Below are positions 32,279 through 43,340 of a stretch of 64,000 bases of DNA, piece by piece. The position numbers were made by a program, and so were the translations under genes. The stretch comes from Siderastrea radians (Eukaryota > Cnidaria > Anthozoa > Scleractinia > Rhizangiidae): positions 53,471,415-53,535,414 of the forward strand of contig OZ024893.1 in the NCBI GenBank assembly GCA_964017195.1, given 5' to 3'. The notes under the pieces were generated by a model that made no database searches, had not been told where the DNA came from, and worked only from the letters and a program-made list of their open reading frames with translations. Numbering within the stretch: position 1 is the first letter of the stretch; the number at the start of each line of letters is the position of its first letter.

Positions 32279-35026
32279 TCCAGATTCATTTGAGATCTCA
32301 AGCGAGAGGTCACTTCGATCCCACTTCGATAATATCTCGACAGTCTTCCGAAGTATTTGTCAGGATACCCATAGCTACCAAGTAAATATAGGAAAGCACA
32401 AGAAAAAGCACAAGCGGCAAAGGTACGTGCGTGTATGAATTCTATGTTTGTGACTTTGTGATGGAAAATTTTTAATTGGCGTTGTGGTTTTTGAATAGAT
32501 CTGAACGCGTGAAACACAAATATAAAACTTTGAGCTCGATTGAACATCTATATCTCTCTGTTTCTATCATGAACTTACTATCTTACAAATTTATGTACAG
32601 GAATCCAAGAAAGAAGGGGAGAAAGTCAAAGAAAAAAAGAAAAGTTCAAGGTCTGTGGAGTTCTTTGTTCTATTTGTGATATTTGAAACCCTTATGCCGG
32701 AAAACATACATGTGTTACGCTGCTATTTGATGTTGTGAAGGAAATTATGTTGAATTATGGATCGAACGATCAAGAACAAAATACTGCTGGAAACGGACAC
32801 ATCGACTGCGCGTAGCGTAATTTCACAAGTGAACTGAAAAAAATAGGGAATTAATTTAGCCCGCAGTCTTCTGGAAGCCAACAATGTCAATATGCTTTTG
32901 GGGATTTCACAGCCTCAGGATTTTGGGGGCTATCTGTCGATATCTTATGTGTAGAAAATGCAAAATCCTTATGTAGAATCAGCAATTACACAACTGGGTG
33001 TGCAGTCTTAACTACTTACGGCTATGATATCGAGTAGAGAGCTGGGAACCGTTACCGAGTAAAACGTTTGGAACAGGAACAGAACCCGGGATGTAAAATA
33101 AATCATTGGGTGCTTCCCATTATGCCAAAATTTCCGGAAATTTCAGTCAAAACATAAATGGAACGCTTCGATCCAGGTGGAAATTTTCCGGGAAAAGTGG
33201 TCCACCTCCAGAGGTGGTCCTCTTTGACCGGTCGGTCCAGTCCGACTTACCGTTCATTTTCAAAAATTCTCGTTTCCAGTCCCACTTCACTAGGGAGTAA
33301 TCGAAATTCGGTCGAAACGTAAATGAAACGCTTCGGTACGGTTGGAAATTTTGTTTCTTTCGAACAATGTCGTGCCATATCCACTTGGTTAGTTCCACTG
33401 GTCTCTGACCGGTCGGTCTGGCATAACGGAAAGCACCCATTGTTTGAACCCGGGGTACTCCCTGGAAATTTGGGTGGGCGTGTGTGGCGCGCTTCTGGAA
33501 ATCCTTAACCTTCCTTAATCCCCCCCCCCCCCCCCACTCTCACCCTTTTCAAGTCTAAAGAACAAATATCTTTACCTGTTTTCAGACTAGCAGGCTAAAC
33601 GTAGTCAATTTCAAAGAAAAATGGTCAACATATACCCGTTTTCAGACCAAAAGTCAAAATAAGGATGTTAATAATCATACTCTTTGGTCGCGTATACCTA
33701 TATAGCCTATATAATGGGAAACCCCTCGGGAGTAATAACTCAGAAAATCGATCACGCAACTACACACAGCCAAATGAATGAAAGTAGTTCTTTTTAGCTT
33801 TATTTTTGGCATGGTGTCAATTCACAATCAGTATGAATCAGTATCACTGAAAAAAAAACCGGAACACCGTTGCAAACAAACCTTCAGGCAGTCTTTAGAG
33901 ATGGAAGTTTCGTACGGCAGAAAGTGTTTCTAAAGTGGCTAAATCAGACAATTGATCAACTTACATACACGTATGGTGATGTCTGTAATGGGAACTCCCC
34001 CAGGTGTATTTTAACCCGAGTTCTCGACTTTTCTTGTGAAAAACCAGACAGCATCTTTTTATCATATATATAGATATCATCTGAGGAGGATAACAGGCTC
34101 TATTGCAAATGGGGACTATGGGGAAGATGATGTCGAAAATGACAATGACAATGGTACTGCAGAACCAGCTCAAGAGGACGAAGGCGAAAAATCACTCCCG
34201 TTAAGACTGCCGGAGGTAAGTTTATCAGGACGGAGAACGACACGGTTCGTTCTAAGATAAACGCTTCCTGGTCACTAACTTTTCTCGTTGGAGTACGGTA
34301 TCTGTTATTTTAGCGCACCAGTATGTATCCGCAATGAACGAGTTTTTAAAATATACAAATGTTGCAAAGTTATTAGCATAGTCTGTTCCAGGCGTTCAGG
34401 TGGTGGGAAAAGCAGAAGTGGCCTTAATGTATAGGGGAACGGGAATGGCGCGAATAAAAACCAGCCCCCCCCCCCACCCTTCTCTAGCCTCCCTGCATTT
34501 TTTTCGCTTTTACTCTTCGCGCTACTTCGCACTATCTGAACGCCTGGAACAGGTTACTTTCGATATGGTGTAATTTAACAGTTTAAGAGTCGGTAAGATA
34601 GTTGGCGCATTGACTTCCATTTAAACATTCATCCCCAAAGTGGTAGAATTTGCAGTTAGAAATAATCTCTTGGCAACAAGAACCAAGATAGCGGTATTTT
34701 ATCTCATCAGATTTATTACTGTATCATGAACAGTGTTCCTGTTCTTGTTTTAAATATTTCGAAATATTACGGACCTACAATTAATTTAGTAAGAGATAAA
34801 TACACTATTTTCCTGCTATTTATTGCGAATTTGCAACTGAATTTTTGCATTTCCGTGCGGCAATTTAACAATTGTTTGAACCTTAAAAGCACTGATTTAT
34901 GCAATTTGTAGCTATTTTATTATTGTTAACGCTATTAGAATAAGAGTACTCCTACCTCGTCAGTATTTGTTCAAAGATGTGGAATCAGCGGACTTCAGAG
35001 AACACTCGTATTCACAGTCTTCCAAG
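32279..35026 (+). CDS. Candidate unidentified gene, three exons with matching phases (partial)
   Basis: Three segments look like exons of one gene. Exon a (32,279-32,422) follows TTTTTCATTCAG, precedes GTACGT, and encodes ...SSERSLRSHFDNISTVF... ending in the basic KHKKKHKRQ. Exon b (34,074-34,215) follows TATATATAG, precedes GTAAGT, and encodes an acidic stretch (DYGEDDVENDNDNG, then EDEGEKSLPLRLPE). Exon c (34,964-35,026) follows CTCGTCAG, precedes GTAAGG, and encodes YLFKDVESADFREHSYSQSSK in pieces. Phases agree: a ends with two bases and b supplies the third; b and c join between codons. The protein is charged and I do not recognise the family. Start and end exons were not found, and transposons (33,108; 34,381) lie in the introns. 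It may be a decayed gene. Confidence 0.4.
33108..33437. mobile_element. MITE, 330 bp
   Basis: The ends GGGTGCTTCCCATTATGCCA and (inverted) GGGTGCTTTCCGTTATGCCA are terminal repeats flanked by ATT on both sides. Inside, GACCGGTCGGTC palindromes and two related AAATGGAACGCTTCG/AAATGAAACGCTTCG segments occur. It lies in the putative intron of the candidate gene. Confidence 0.75.
34381..34554. mobile_element. Foldback MITE, second family member
   Basis: Ends CTGTTCCAGGCGTTCAGG and (inverted) CCTGTTCCAGGCGTTCAGAT match the element at 25,681. The body is much shorter and contains a C-rich run at 34,467-34,479. TA flanks both sides. Confidence 0.75.
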
Positions 35027-35189
35027 GTAAGGCAAAGAAGTGTATTTTATCACTCTTGATGCTATATAGATTATACTTAGAATATTTCATAGAAACCGAG
35101 CTACTTTTCTGGTAAAAAAGAAAAGTTATCTTTCATTTTTACCTTTTTTAAAAATAGCAAACCTACATTTCGTTTGGAAAACACAGTAC

Positions 35190-35340
35190 AAAGGGAACGT
35201 TGGAAATCAGAATCTGGAATCCAGCCACTTTTGGACCGTGGAATCCGGAATCCACGGACGTGGAATCCGGAATCCACAGCGTGGAATCCAGGATCCAAGG
35301 CTCTCTCGGATTACCTTACATGGGCCGATGAGCGGCTAAG
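35190..35340. repeat. GGAATCC-rich repeat, inverted orientation
   Basis: Repeated GTGGAATCCGGAATCCAC words end in TCGGATTACCTTACATGGG, the reverse complement of the start of the repeat at 31,141. The short ORF through it is compositional. Confidence 0.55.
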
Positions 35341-35794
35341 TTATGCATGTTGTTTTGTCTCATGTTTAAGAGCACGCAGTGGCTCCTAATTTCTACTATA
35401 GTTATTCGTTGCTGTCCATAAGTCATTTTGGTCTTCTCACATATCAGACATATGTTTCTGAACGCTTTATCCAGCAACCTTCCAGGAAATAGCTTTACTC
35501 ATTCCCGTGCATGCTTGTGTCTAATAGGCTAGGTAAGTAATTAGAATATTACTTGACTTGAACTTTCCCTAAAGTCGCCCAGTAAAGATTTTACACTTGC
35601 GAAAGCGACACGTCAACCTAACATTGGTATTTTTTGGCTGCTGTGTCGGACAAGTCCACGTGTTCAAGCCTTTTTTCTCGCTATAAGGCGTTCCAAGCAT
35701 AAAAAACGAATTTTCAATCTATAAAATAGCAAGAGCTTGAAGCAATCGGCTCTAGATAAGCCATCGGTCTATGCAAAGTTCCATGCAAGCTGCT

Positions 35795-36060
35795 CAAACA
35801 GCAACCCCTTTCCCAGAGTTCCTCTTCTCCCCTCCAGTGGACGGGAAGGACAAAGATCATAGAAATCCTGAAAGTGAGGTTCAAGAAACAGTCCCTTAGG
35901 GTTCGCAGCTGCCAAATCTATCGCCCACTATAATAACTTTCACTTGCATTTGTATACTGAACCGAGCCAACCTGTTGCAAATTCTGAAACCATTTTGTCG
36001 GCCAATTTTAGTAACTTTAAAAATATCTTGTCATAGATATTACAGGTCACTTACTCCTAC
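35795..36060 (+). pseudogene. Ghost GPCR 3' end (C-tail codons plus 3'UTR)
   Basis: The text from about 35,800 corresponds to the last 35 codons of GPCR locus 2: a PFPE...SPP.DGKDKDHRNPESEVQET-like reading with a stop TAG near 35,897. The shared 3'UTR words follow (CCAAATCTATCGC, TATAATAACTTTCACTTGCATTTG). No transmembrane part is present, so this is the remnant of another, mostly deleted receptor copy. Confidence 0.7.
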
Positions 36061-36540
36061 TTCAGAATCATCCTCAGCCAATACAAAATAATATTTTGCA
36101 ACACAAGTAAATCCTGACTACATTCAGTGACTCAGGTAGGATTCTAACCCATAATCTGAGCTACAGAGCCACTATGGGAACAGGGTGAGGATGGATCTCA
36201 TTTGATCTCACATGTGCATAGACGTTTCCTGCTACAAACATACGTACCATGTATTATATTCAAGGAACAAACAATCAGTGACGCAGTCTCTCAATTCTAT
36301 TTCGGAACCATCCTTAGGCAATATCAAGTGATATTTTTGAAACACTGATCAATCCCGACCACTGAAAAAGTCAATGGCCCACTCGCAACTGGAATTCACG
36401 ACCTACAGGTCGTCTGCTCTACCATATGAGCCACAAAGCCACCACAGGAACAACGAGTGGATGAATCCCATTTGATCTTACATGTGCAGAGGGGGTTCCT
36501 GGGACAAACATGCGTAACGTGTATATCACACGCATACAAG
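36061..36540 (-). repeat. tRNA-derived SINE-like tandem units 1-2
   Basis: Units of about 270 bp read on the minus strand. They begin with a tRNA-like head; in the second unit the box-A-like text is TGGCTCATATGGTAGAGCAG near 36,430, followed by a GGTCGTG..TTCCAG box-B-like word. They end in a body containing ATTGCCT/ATTGGCT..GATTCTGAAA. The plus-strand landmark CATTTGATCT(T/C)ACATGTGCA lies near 36,200 and 36,469. This is a repeat rather than a functional tRNA: no complete cloverleaf is evident. Confidence 0.6.
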
Positions 36541-36559
36541 GATCAGATAATCAATGATG

Positions 36560-36760
36560 TAAAGAGTGAGAGCTTGGAGATGTCCTGGAAACGAGGTTGT
36601 TGAAATATTCCTTTAGGGCTCTTAGCCGCCAAATCTACTGCAAATTAATTCAATTCAGTTTCAGTTTTAAATAAATCGAGCCAAGGCTGTTGCAAATTGT
36701 TAAACCATATCGTCTCTGATGTTAGTAACTTGAAAAATATCTTCTCAGAGCTGTTACAGG
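36560..36760 (+). pseudogene. Ghost GPCR 3'UTR, second remnant
   Basis: The text GTCCTGGAAACGAGGTTGTTGAAATATTCCTTTAGGG and the following CGCCAAATCTACTGCAAAT (in pieces) match the segment just after GPCR locus 3 (38,505-38,640). Only the far C-terminal and 3'UTR region is left. Confidence 0.65.
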
Positions 36761-36769
36761 TCAGTCATT

Positions 36770-37360
36770 CCTATTTCAGAATCCTCCTCAGGCAATGTCA
36801 AGCAATATTTTGGAAACACTGGTAAATTCTGACAGCTGGAAAAATTAAGCCGCTCAGGTGCAACTGGAACCCACGACCTTCGGGTCCACTGCTCTATCAT
36901 CAGAGCGAGAGAGCCACAATAGAAACAGCGAGTGGATGAATAAAATTTGATCTTACATGTGCACAGGAGTTTCCTAAGACAAACATGCGTAGCATGTATA
37001 TTACATACATCCAAGCAACAAACAATCAATGATGCAGTGTTTCGATCTATTTGAGACTAATCCTTAAGCAATATCAAATGATACTTTTGTAACACTGATA
37101 AATTTTAAACTCTGACCACCGACAAAAATTCAGTGGCTCACGACCTTCGTGTTACTAGTCCACTGCTCTACTATCCAAGCTACAGAGCCGCGATAGAAAC
37201 CACTCGTAGATGAATCCCATTTGACCTTATAGCTGCACAGGAATTTTCTGCGACAAGCGTGCGTGGCATGTATCACACATGCATAAAACAAACAATCAGT
37301 GACGCAGTTTTTTGATGCTACTCAGTTCAGAATCATCCTCAGGCAATATCAAATGATATA
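36770..37360 (-). repeat. tRNA-derived SINE-like tandem units 3-4, abutting GPCR locus 3
   Basis: Two more units have landmarks near 36,944 and 37,217. On the minus strand the unit near 37,130-37,190 has a clear tRNA-like head, GGCTCTGTAGCTTGGATAGT followed by AGAGCAGTGGAC. The body end (plus-strand ATCCTCAGGCAATATCAAATGAT region) runs directly into the conserved 5' region of GPCR locus 3. Confidence 0.62.
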
Positions 37361-37447
37361 GGCCCTGTTGAAATCAGTCATTTCCTTCTTAAACAGGCAG
37401 TCAACAAAACAGGAAAGCAGTTAATCTTGTAACAAGTTTAAGTGGAG

Positions 37448-38377
37448 ATGTCCTCGCCGGAGTTGACAGCCCGAAGCTTGGCAGCAGTTATCATCGAAGC
37501 AAGTGTATTTCTTGTAATGAATGTCGTAAGTATCACAGGAAATGCTCTGGTTTTTTTGGCAGTGTACAGAAACCAGAAACTGCGATCAACTATCAATCTG
37601 TATATCACCGCTTTAGCAGCCAGCGATCTGTTGTGTGCAACAGTGGAAATGCCGTCCGCTGCAGCCGTATTAATCACTGGAAGATGGAATTTCGGCGTCC
37701 CCGTGTGCCAGCTTCAGGGTTTTCTTGATGTGTTCGTTACGTACTCAACTCCAGCAACTATGGGTTTGTTGGCCTTAAACCGGTACATACGAATTGTAAA
37801 GACAAACCATTACAACGGGATCTTTTCACCGCGCAAATCTAAGATTTGGCTAAGTTGCGTGTGGCTTTCTCTCGCTTTGTATCTGCTAATCGCTCGAGTG
37901 ACAAACTGGAGCACATTTGAATTCATTCCTGGTTACGCAGTTTGCAGCGTTGCCTTTTCATCATCAGAAAACAGAATCATCCATTACAGCTTCGTGCTCG
38001 GGTTGTTTTTTATTTTACCCTTTTCCATCGGTCTTTTCAGTTATTTCAAGATTTTCTTGAAAATCCGTCAGCATAAGTTTGACGTGGCTCCATCTTTACA
38101 GAACTCGAGAAACCAAGCGGGCAGAATTTCCATGCAAGAAATAAACATGAGCCGCGTCTTGTCTTACGTCGCCGCCGGATTTCTGCTTTGCTGGATACCA
38201 ATGTGGGGATTCACATTATGGAAGCGCTTTTCCCCAGACACAGCTTCAAGAATTGTGGAATTATCAAGCACCTTGTTTTTATTTCTGAGCAGCACAATAA
38301 ACCCGTTTATATACGCGGCCAAAAATCGTGCTTTCCGAGAAGAATTCCGCAAACTGCTGTGTTGGTGGAAAAAGTGA
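37448..38377 (+). CDS. GPCR locus 3: class A GPCR with shortened C-tail
   Basis: This is a seven-helix receptor of the local family, 309 residues from the ATG at 37,448, which aligns with the starts of loci 2 and 5. Visible motifs are GNALV in TM1, LAASDLLCATVEMP in TM2, the Cys in PVCQLQGF, NRYIRIVK in place of DRY, GYAVCSV in the second extracellular loop, CWIPMW in TM6 with the usual Pro present, and STINPFIYA in TM7. It stops at TGA right after CWWKK. The DNA beyond the stop stays in frame with the tails of loci 2 and 5 for about 27 more codons (38,378-38,458), so the tail was probably lost through one nonsense change. The upstream acceptor (CTTCTTAAACAG) matches loci 2 and 5. Ligand unknown; melatonin-receptor-like by its NRY motif. 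Confidence 0.9.
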   Translation: MSSPELTARSLAAVIIEASVFLVMNVVSITGNALVFLAVYRNQKLRSTINLYITALAASDLLCATVEMPSAAAVLITGRWNFGVPVCQLQGFLDVFVTYSTPATMGLLALNRYIRIVKTNHYNGIFSPRKSKIWLSCVWLSLALYLLIARVTNWSTFEFIPGYAVCSVAFSSSENRIIHYSFVLGLFFILPFSIGLFSYFKIFLKIRQHKFDVAPSLQNSRNQAGRISMQEINMSRVLSYVAAGFLLCWIPMWGFTLWKRFSPDTASRIVELSSTLFLFLSSTINPFIYAAKNRAFREEFRKLLCWWKK

Positions 38378-38700
38378 AGTACAACATCTGAAGCTGGTTC
38401 TTGTTCGAGTCGAAAAAGATGTCGTGGTGGGAAAACACCTGAATCATCAACCTCATGACCAGAGTCTTTCCTCTCCCTTCCAGGGGACTGTAAAGAGAGA
38501 GATTGGAGAAATCCTGGAAACGAGGTTGCTGAAATATTCCTTTAGGGCTCGTAACCGCCAAATCTACTGCAAATCATAACAAGTTTAATTCAGTTCCAGT
38601 TTTAAATAAATCGAGCCAAGCTGTTGCAAATTGTTAACCCATATTGCCGCTAATGTATGTAACTTTAAAAATACCTTCTCAGAGCTATTACAGGTCACTC
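38378..38700 (+). other. GPCR locus 3 former C-tail and 3' flank
   Basis: The first 80 bp are still readable as the ancestral tail (ETSEAG...-like, ending TGA at about 38,456-38,458). The following text matches the ghost at 36,560-36,760. No other feature. Confidence 0.55.
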
Positions 38701-39710
38701 ATTCCTATTTTAAGACTCCTCTTCAAACAATATCAAGCGATTTTTCGGGAAACACTGATAAATCCTGACCACTGGAAAAATTCAGCGGCCCAGGTGGAAT
38801 TGGAGCCCACGACCTTCCGGGTCCACTGCTCTATCATCAGAGCGAAAGAGCCACGAGTTGATGAATCCCATTTGATCTTACATGTGCACAGGAGTTTCCT
38901 AAGACAAACATGCGTAGCAAGTATATCAGATACATGCAAGGAACAAACAATCAATGATGCAGTATTTCGATTCTATTTTAGACTCATCCTCAAGCAATAT
39001 CAAATGATACTTTTGCAAGACTAACAAATCTTGACACTGAAAAAACATTCAGTGACTCATATGAGATTCGAACTCACCACCAAGCTACAGATCCAGGATG
39101 GGAACAGCGCGTCGATGAATCCCATTTGATCTTACATGTGCACAGGAGTTTCCTGCAACAAACGTGCCTTGCATGTACGAACAACAATCGAGGATGAAGT
39201 GTTTTAGGATAACATTTCAGGATCCCCTTCAGTCAATATCAAATGATACTTTTGTAACACTGACAAATCCTGACCGCTGAAAAAAACTCAGTGGCTTATG
39301 TGAGATTCGGACCCATGATCGAAGCTACAAATCCACGAAGGGAACAACGCGTGTATGAATCCCATTTGATCTTATATGTGCACAGGAGTTTCCTGCAACA
39401 AACGTGCCTAGCATTTAGGAACAAACAATTAAGGCTCAAGTGTTTTAGGATTCCATTCCAGGATCATCTTCAGGCAATATCAAATGAAATTTTTGTAACA
39501 GTGACAAATCCTGACCGCTGAAAAAAACTCCGTGACTCATGTGAGATTCGAACCCACGATCTAAGCTACAGATCCACGAAGGGAACAGCGCGTGGATGAA
39601 TCCCATTTGATCTTACATTTGCACAGGAGTTTCCTGCAACAAACGTGCCTAGCATGTGTTACATACAGGGAACAAAATCATCCTCAGACAATGTCAAATG
39701 ATGTAGGCTC
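38701..39710 (-). repeat. tRNA-derived SINE-like tandem units 5-8
   Basis: Four units with a period of about 240-252 bp have the landmark CCCATTTGATCTTA at about 38,869, 39,121, 39,361 and 39,602. Minus-strand heads keep box-B-like GTGGGTTCGAATCTCAC (near 39,550), but most have lost part of box A. The last body end runs into the 5' region of GPCR locus 4, exactly as the other array does at locus 3. Confidence 0.65.
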
Positions 39711-39796
39711 CTCCGTGTTTATATCAGTCATTCCCTTCTTTAAAAAGGCAGTAGCCAAAACAATTAAGCTTCATCTTGCAACAAGTTAAAGCGGAG

Positions 39797-40560
39797 ATGA
39801 CTTCGCTGGAATTATCAAACAGAAGCTTGGCAGCAGTTGTCGTCTAATCAAGTATCTTTCTTGCGGTGAACATCACAAGTGTCCTAGGAAATGTTGTGGT
39901 TTGTTTAGTGGTATATAAAAACCCTAAGCTGCGATCAACCATCCATCTATACATCATCACTTTAGCAGCCAGCGATCTGCCTTGTGCAATGGTGGCAATG
40001 CGGTTCGTTTCAGACGAATCAATGGAAGATGGATTTTCGGCGACGCCGTGTGCGAGCTTGAGGATTTTGTTAGTATCAGTGGTTGTGTACTCAATTCCAG
40101 CTACTAAGGGTTTACTGGCATTCAACTGGTACATACGAATCGTCAAGACGAATCACTACAAGAAAATCTTTTCACCCCGCAAATCTAAAGTCTGGCTGAG
40201 TTGCGTGTGGCTTTCTCTCGCTTTCTATCTGCTAATTGGTCGATTGACAAATTGGAGCACATTTGAATTTATTCCTGGTTACGCAGGTTGTGGCGTTGCC
40301 TTCACCACATCCAAAAACAGAATCATCCATTATGGCGTCGTGCTCGGGTTGTTTTTTTTTTGGCCGTTTTCTATCGGTCTTTTTGGTTATTACAAGATTT
40401 TCATGAAAAATCCGTCAGCATAAGCTTGAAGTACTTCCCTCTTTACACTGAGAACTCGAGAAAGCAAGAGGGAAGAATTTCGGTACAAGAGATAAACATA
40501 AGCCGCACCTTGTCCTAGGTTGCTGGTGGATTTCTTGTTTGCTGGATATCATTGTAGACA
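39797..40560 (+). pseudogene. GPCR locus 4: disabled and truncated receptor
   Basis: The start ATG and leader match loci 2 and 3 (TSLELSNRSLAAVVV), but codon 17 is TAA (39,845-39,847). TM1-TM2 then read through. Between TM2 and TM3 a pair of compensating indels replaces the GRWxFGD..CQ segment with an out-of-frame stretch, and NRY has become NWY. TM4-TM5 are intact (WLSCVWLSLAFYLLIGR, GYAGCGVAF). An extra A near 40,409 shifts frame to a stop after KNPSA. TM6-TM7 are absent: similarity ends at about 40,580. The conserved 5' acceptor is also damaged (AAAAAGG in place of AACAGG). Confidence 0.88.
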
Positions 40561-40584
40561 TTTGCACTTTTGAAGCCCTATTTT

Positions 40585-41837
40585 TACATTACATAAAATC
40601 GACCGCATGGCTTCGTTTGTAGAGCACGATTGCCATGAGAGTTTATCTCATTTATTCCAGTTATTTTGCTTATTCATCAAATTGATTTAGTTAATTAGAA
40701 TAAATTGTATAATTTGATTTCAGATCGAAAGAAAAATTACCGCGATACAACGCTAGTGTGTATTCTTCAGCGCATTTTTTGTTAGGAGGTTAATTTTGAG
40801 TAGCCCCGCAGCTCTTAACAACCTCTCATTTCATTGGACCTTGGTATCACGCAGCTCTATTGTTTTCGGGGCTAGGGTCCATTGTTTTGTTGTTTGGTGT
40901 ATTGTTTTCTCAGCAAATCAGAGAAGACCTTGTAAGAGCTGCGACATCGCCCTTAATTTTAGTGTATTGATTTAGTCGTTTTTGTGCGGACGAACTGCGA
41001 ACCTATGCGTCCGCATCTTTGTCATCGCCTTTCAGTCTCTGTTTTGTTTGAGTTTGGTATGGGTTCCTGAGTCAAGAGTAAATCGGGGAGGCGGTTTTCT
41101 TGGGGGTGGGGAGGTTTATTCGGGGGGGGGGGAGGTGTTAGGAAGGGTGTGGTTTGTAGAAACCTCGGGCTGTTTGGTCAGCGGTCTAGTGTCTAGGCAA
41201 CCAAACCGCTGATCAAAGAATTCTTGGAAAGCTGGACGGTTTTGTTTCTCTTGATTCCTGAAAATGCTGACACGATCTGCTGGCACAAGCTAAGGAACTT
41301 ATGTATTGTGAGTACCTGAGTACGATATTGCATTCGCCCTCTCTGCTTCATGATTACTATAAATGTTAATAATAAAATGAAATAAAGGTCTTCTTAGTTT
41401 TTTTTTGGTTTGTTTGCTTGCTCGGTATTCTATTTTGATTCCCGATTTATTGTGCGTACTTCACTTGTGCACAAGGAAATGCTCTTTGTTTATAAACAGC
41501 TAAAACCCAGATAAACATGTCAGTTTTGCTGTTTGATTTTAAAACTGCTCGTCAACTGCTCGAGATTGCGTGGTGTTTGTTTTATCATAAGAGTGTATCG
41601 TCCTAAGTTCTGATTATGACACGTTTCGCTCGTTGTTGATGCGACTGCATTGGCCCGTAGTTGATAAAGTTTCAAAAGCTTTGTATAGCACGTTTCATGT
41701 TCATCATTTTTTGGAAAGGAGCTTAATTTCCGAAAGCACCAAGTAATTCACCAGCCAAGATGAAACAAAGATAGCTTTGACTTTTGGAAAGAGCAATAAA
41801 CTCATTTACTTTTGCTTAGCGGAAAATGAAGAAATAG
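40585..41837. other. No gene seen
   Basis: AT-rich sequence with a G-rich patch at 41,080-41,155. The GAGGCGGTTT and G-run text there resembles the inverted sequence at 51,415-51,465, which may be a shared low-copy repeat. Short ORFs look accidental. Confidence 0.4.
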
Positions 41838-41994
41838 CCCTTTTCACAGTTAACTCTTCTCATTTGCATTACAATATATTTGCACCTGGATGTGAGACAG
41901 TTTCGGGCAAAGAGTGCAAAATTGCCCGAAATTGCCTCACATCCACGTTCAAAAACATTGTGATGTAAATGAGAAAAGGTAACCGTGAAAAGGG
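41838..41994. mobile_element. Foldback MITE, 157 bp, arms about 75 bp
   Basis: The left arm starts CCCTTTTCACAGTTAACTC and contains CTCATTTGCATTACAAT and GGATGTGAGACAGTTTCGGG. The right arm is its imperfect reverse complement and ends GGTAACCGTGAAAAGGG. Almost the whole element is one hairpin with a loop near 41,910. Confidence 0.75.
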
Positions 41995-43069
41995 TTATTG
42001 AACTTTAACGCGAACATATTCAAATGTCAAGATTGGCATGATGCCATTATGTGGTGATGATTCGTGCACTTCGTGAGGGACTTCGGTTTTCCACTTACAT
42101 TCAGTAATCCGACTGTGAAGAACCAAAACTACACAGTTCGGGAGCTCAACAATTTCACTAGCGAAGAAATAGCAAAAATGAATTATCTACGGCACGTTCC
42201 CGTGAATAAAATCACGCAATCATTTTGACAGATCTAACAGGCTGTCACTTTTCAGTACTTCTTTGAGCTCCAGCCAAGAGTCACACAAATCATTGACTCA
42301 GTGCAGTAGTTTTCTTCCCTTTTAGTGCGGTCAGAATTTATTTTCATTTTAAATTTGCTTCGTTAATTTTTGACATGGGTAACTCATTTTCTTTTATTAG
42401 GTAATGCGTTTTTTTAACAAACTTGAATTGACTAAGAGGCACCCTTTTAAACTCATTTTAAAGACGAGTTTCACTTTCCATTGCTCGATCACTCACTCGA
42501 ATTATGATAAGCAAATTGCGTTTTAAAAACACTCATGTGCACATTTATCAGTTTGAGACGTTTGCACATGCCCGCAATGCGCGGGCCGTTTATTTAATGC
42601 TTGGAATGATTTTGATAGTGATGGTTGTGATCATAGTCTTTCAGGCGTTTTGCCGTTTGTCTATGTAACATATGACGTGCTGTAGACAGATTAGTGATTT
42701 CCTGTCAGCGTTGACGAGTGATTTCGAAGACAACTTTTGAACAAATACTCAACTGCATTGCTTAAACTTCGCGGGCCAAACATGGCTACATTCCTTTACC
42801 AGTTGGTTCGTTGGTACCAGTTGTTGTACTTTTGCACTCCTTTCCTGTTATCCTGTAAATTAAGGCACCTTCTGGTCCTCTTTGACTTGAGTGCCAAATA
42901 TGTTTACAGCACAGCATAAAAGTAGGTGCATAACGTAAACAGAAGTTAGTTTAAGAAAGTTGTAAAAAAGATCTGAGCCAATAAAGAAGACAGTTGCCCA
43001 GAAAAGAGTCCGGGTCCTCTTAGCAGTTAGCTGAGCGAGTATACCCGACAGTTAAATCGTCCACAATCT
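41995..43069. other. No gene seen
   Basis: No supportable ORF or repeat structure. Sequence is AT-rich and unremarkable. Confidence 0.4.
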
Positions 43070-43340
43070 CCCACCGCAACACAAATTATAATAAGGGCCA
43101 GTAGTATTTTACAATAAATGGAGATGTTGCAACTTGTAATTATAAATCGTCGTGAACGGTAGTAACTTTTAAAAACACTTGTCACGCAGATGTTGCAGGT
43201 TACCTTCCCCTAAGAAACAACTCGAAAAATTTGACCATCCTTAGCAATCTGAAGGCAAGGTAAAATTGCCCAGCCACACCTTACCAGCTGAGGTCGACTT
43301 CGTAATAGGTTTATAACATAGGTAGCCTAGCCGCGAAATG
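43070..43340 (+). pseudogene. Ghost GPCR 3'UTR, third remnant
   Basis: The text CACAAATTATAATAA, GTAGTAACTTTTAAAA, CTTGTCAC and AGCAATCTGAAGGCAAGG follows the order of the 3' flanks of loci 1 and 2. This implies a fourth-to-fifth-position receptor copy whose coding part has gone. Confidence 0.55.

Noticed and set aside
32601..32651. A Lys-rich segment after TTATGTACAG as a further exon of the candidate gene
   Set aside because: Its donor is weak (GTCTGT) and its length breaks the phase between the 32,279 and 34,074 exons.
36770..37300. tRNA genes in the SINE-like arrays
   Set aside because: Box A and B text is present but no complete acceptor stem or cloverleaf can be folded, and several copies lack one box.
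37438..37677. Minus-strand ORFs opposite the GPCR genes (also 26,695-27,102, 27,466-27,804, 39,844-40,146 and 48,109-48,354)
   Set aside because: They mirror the receptor codons and have no features of their own.
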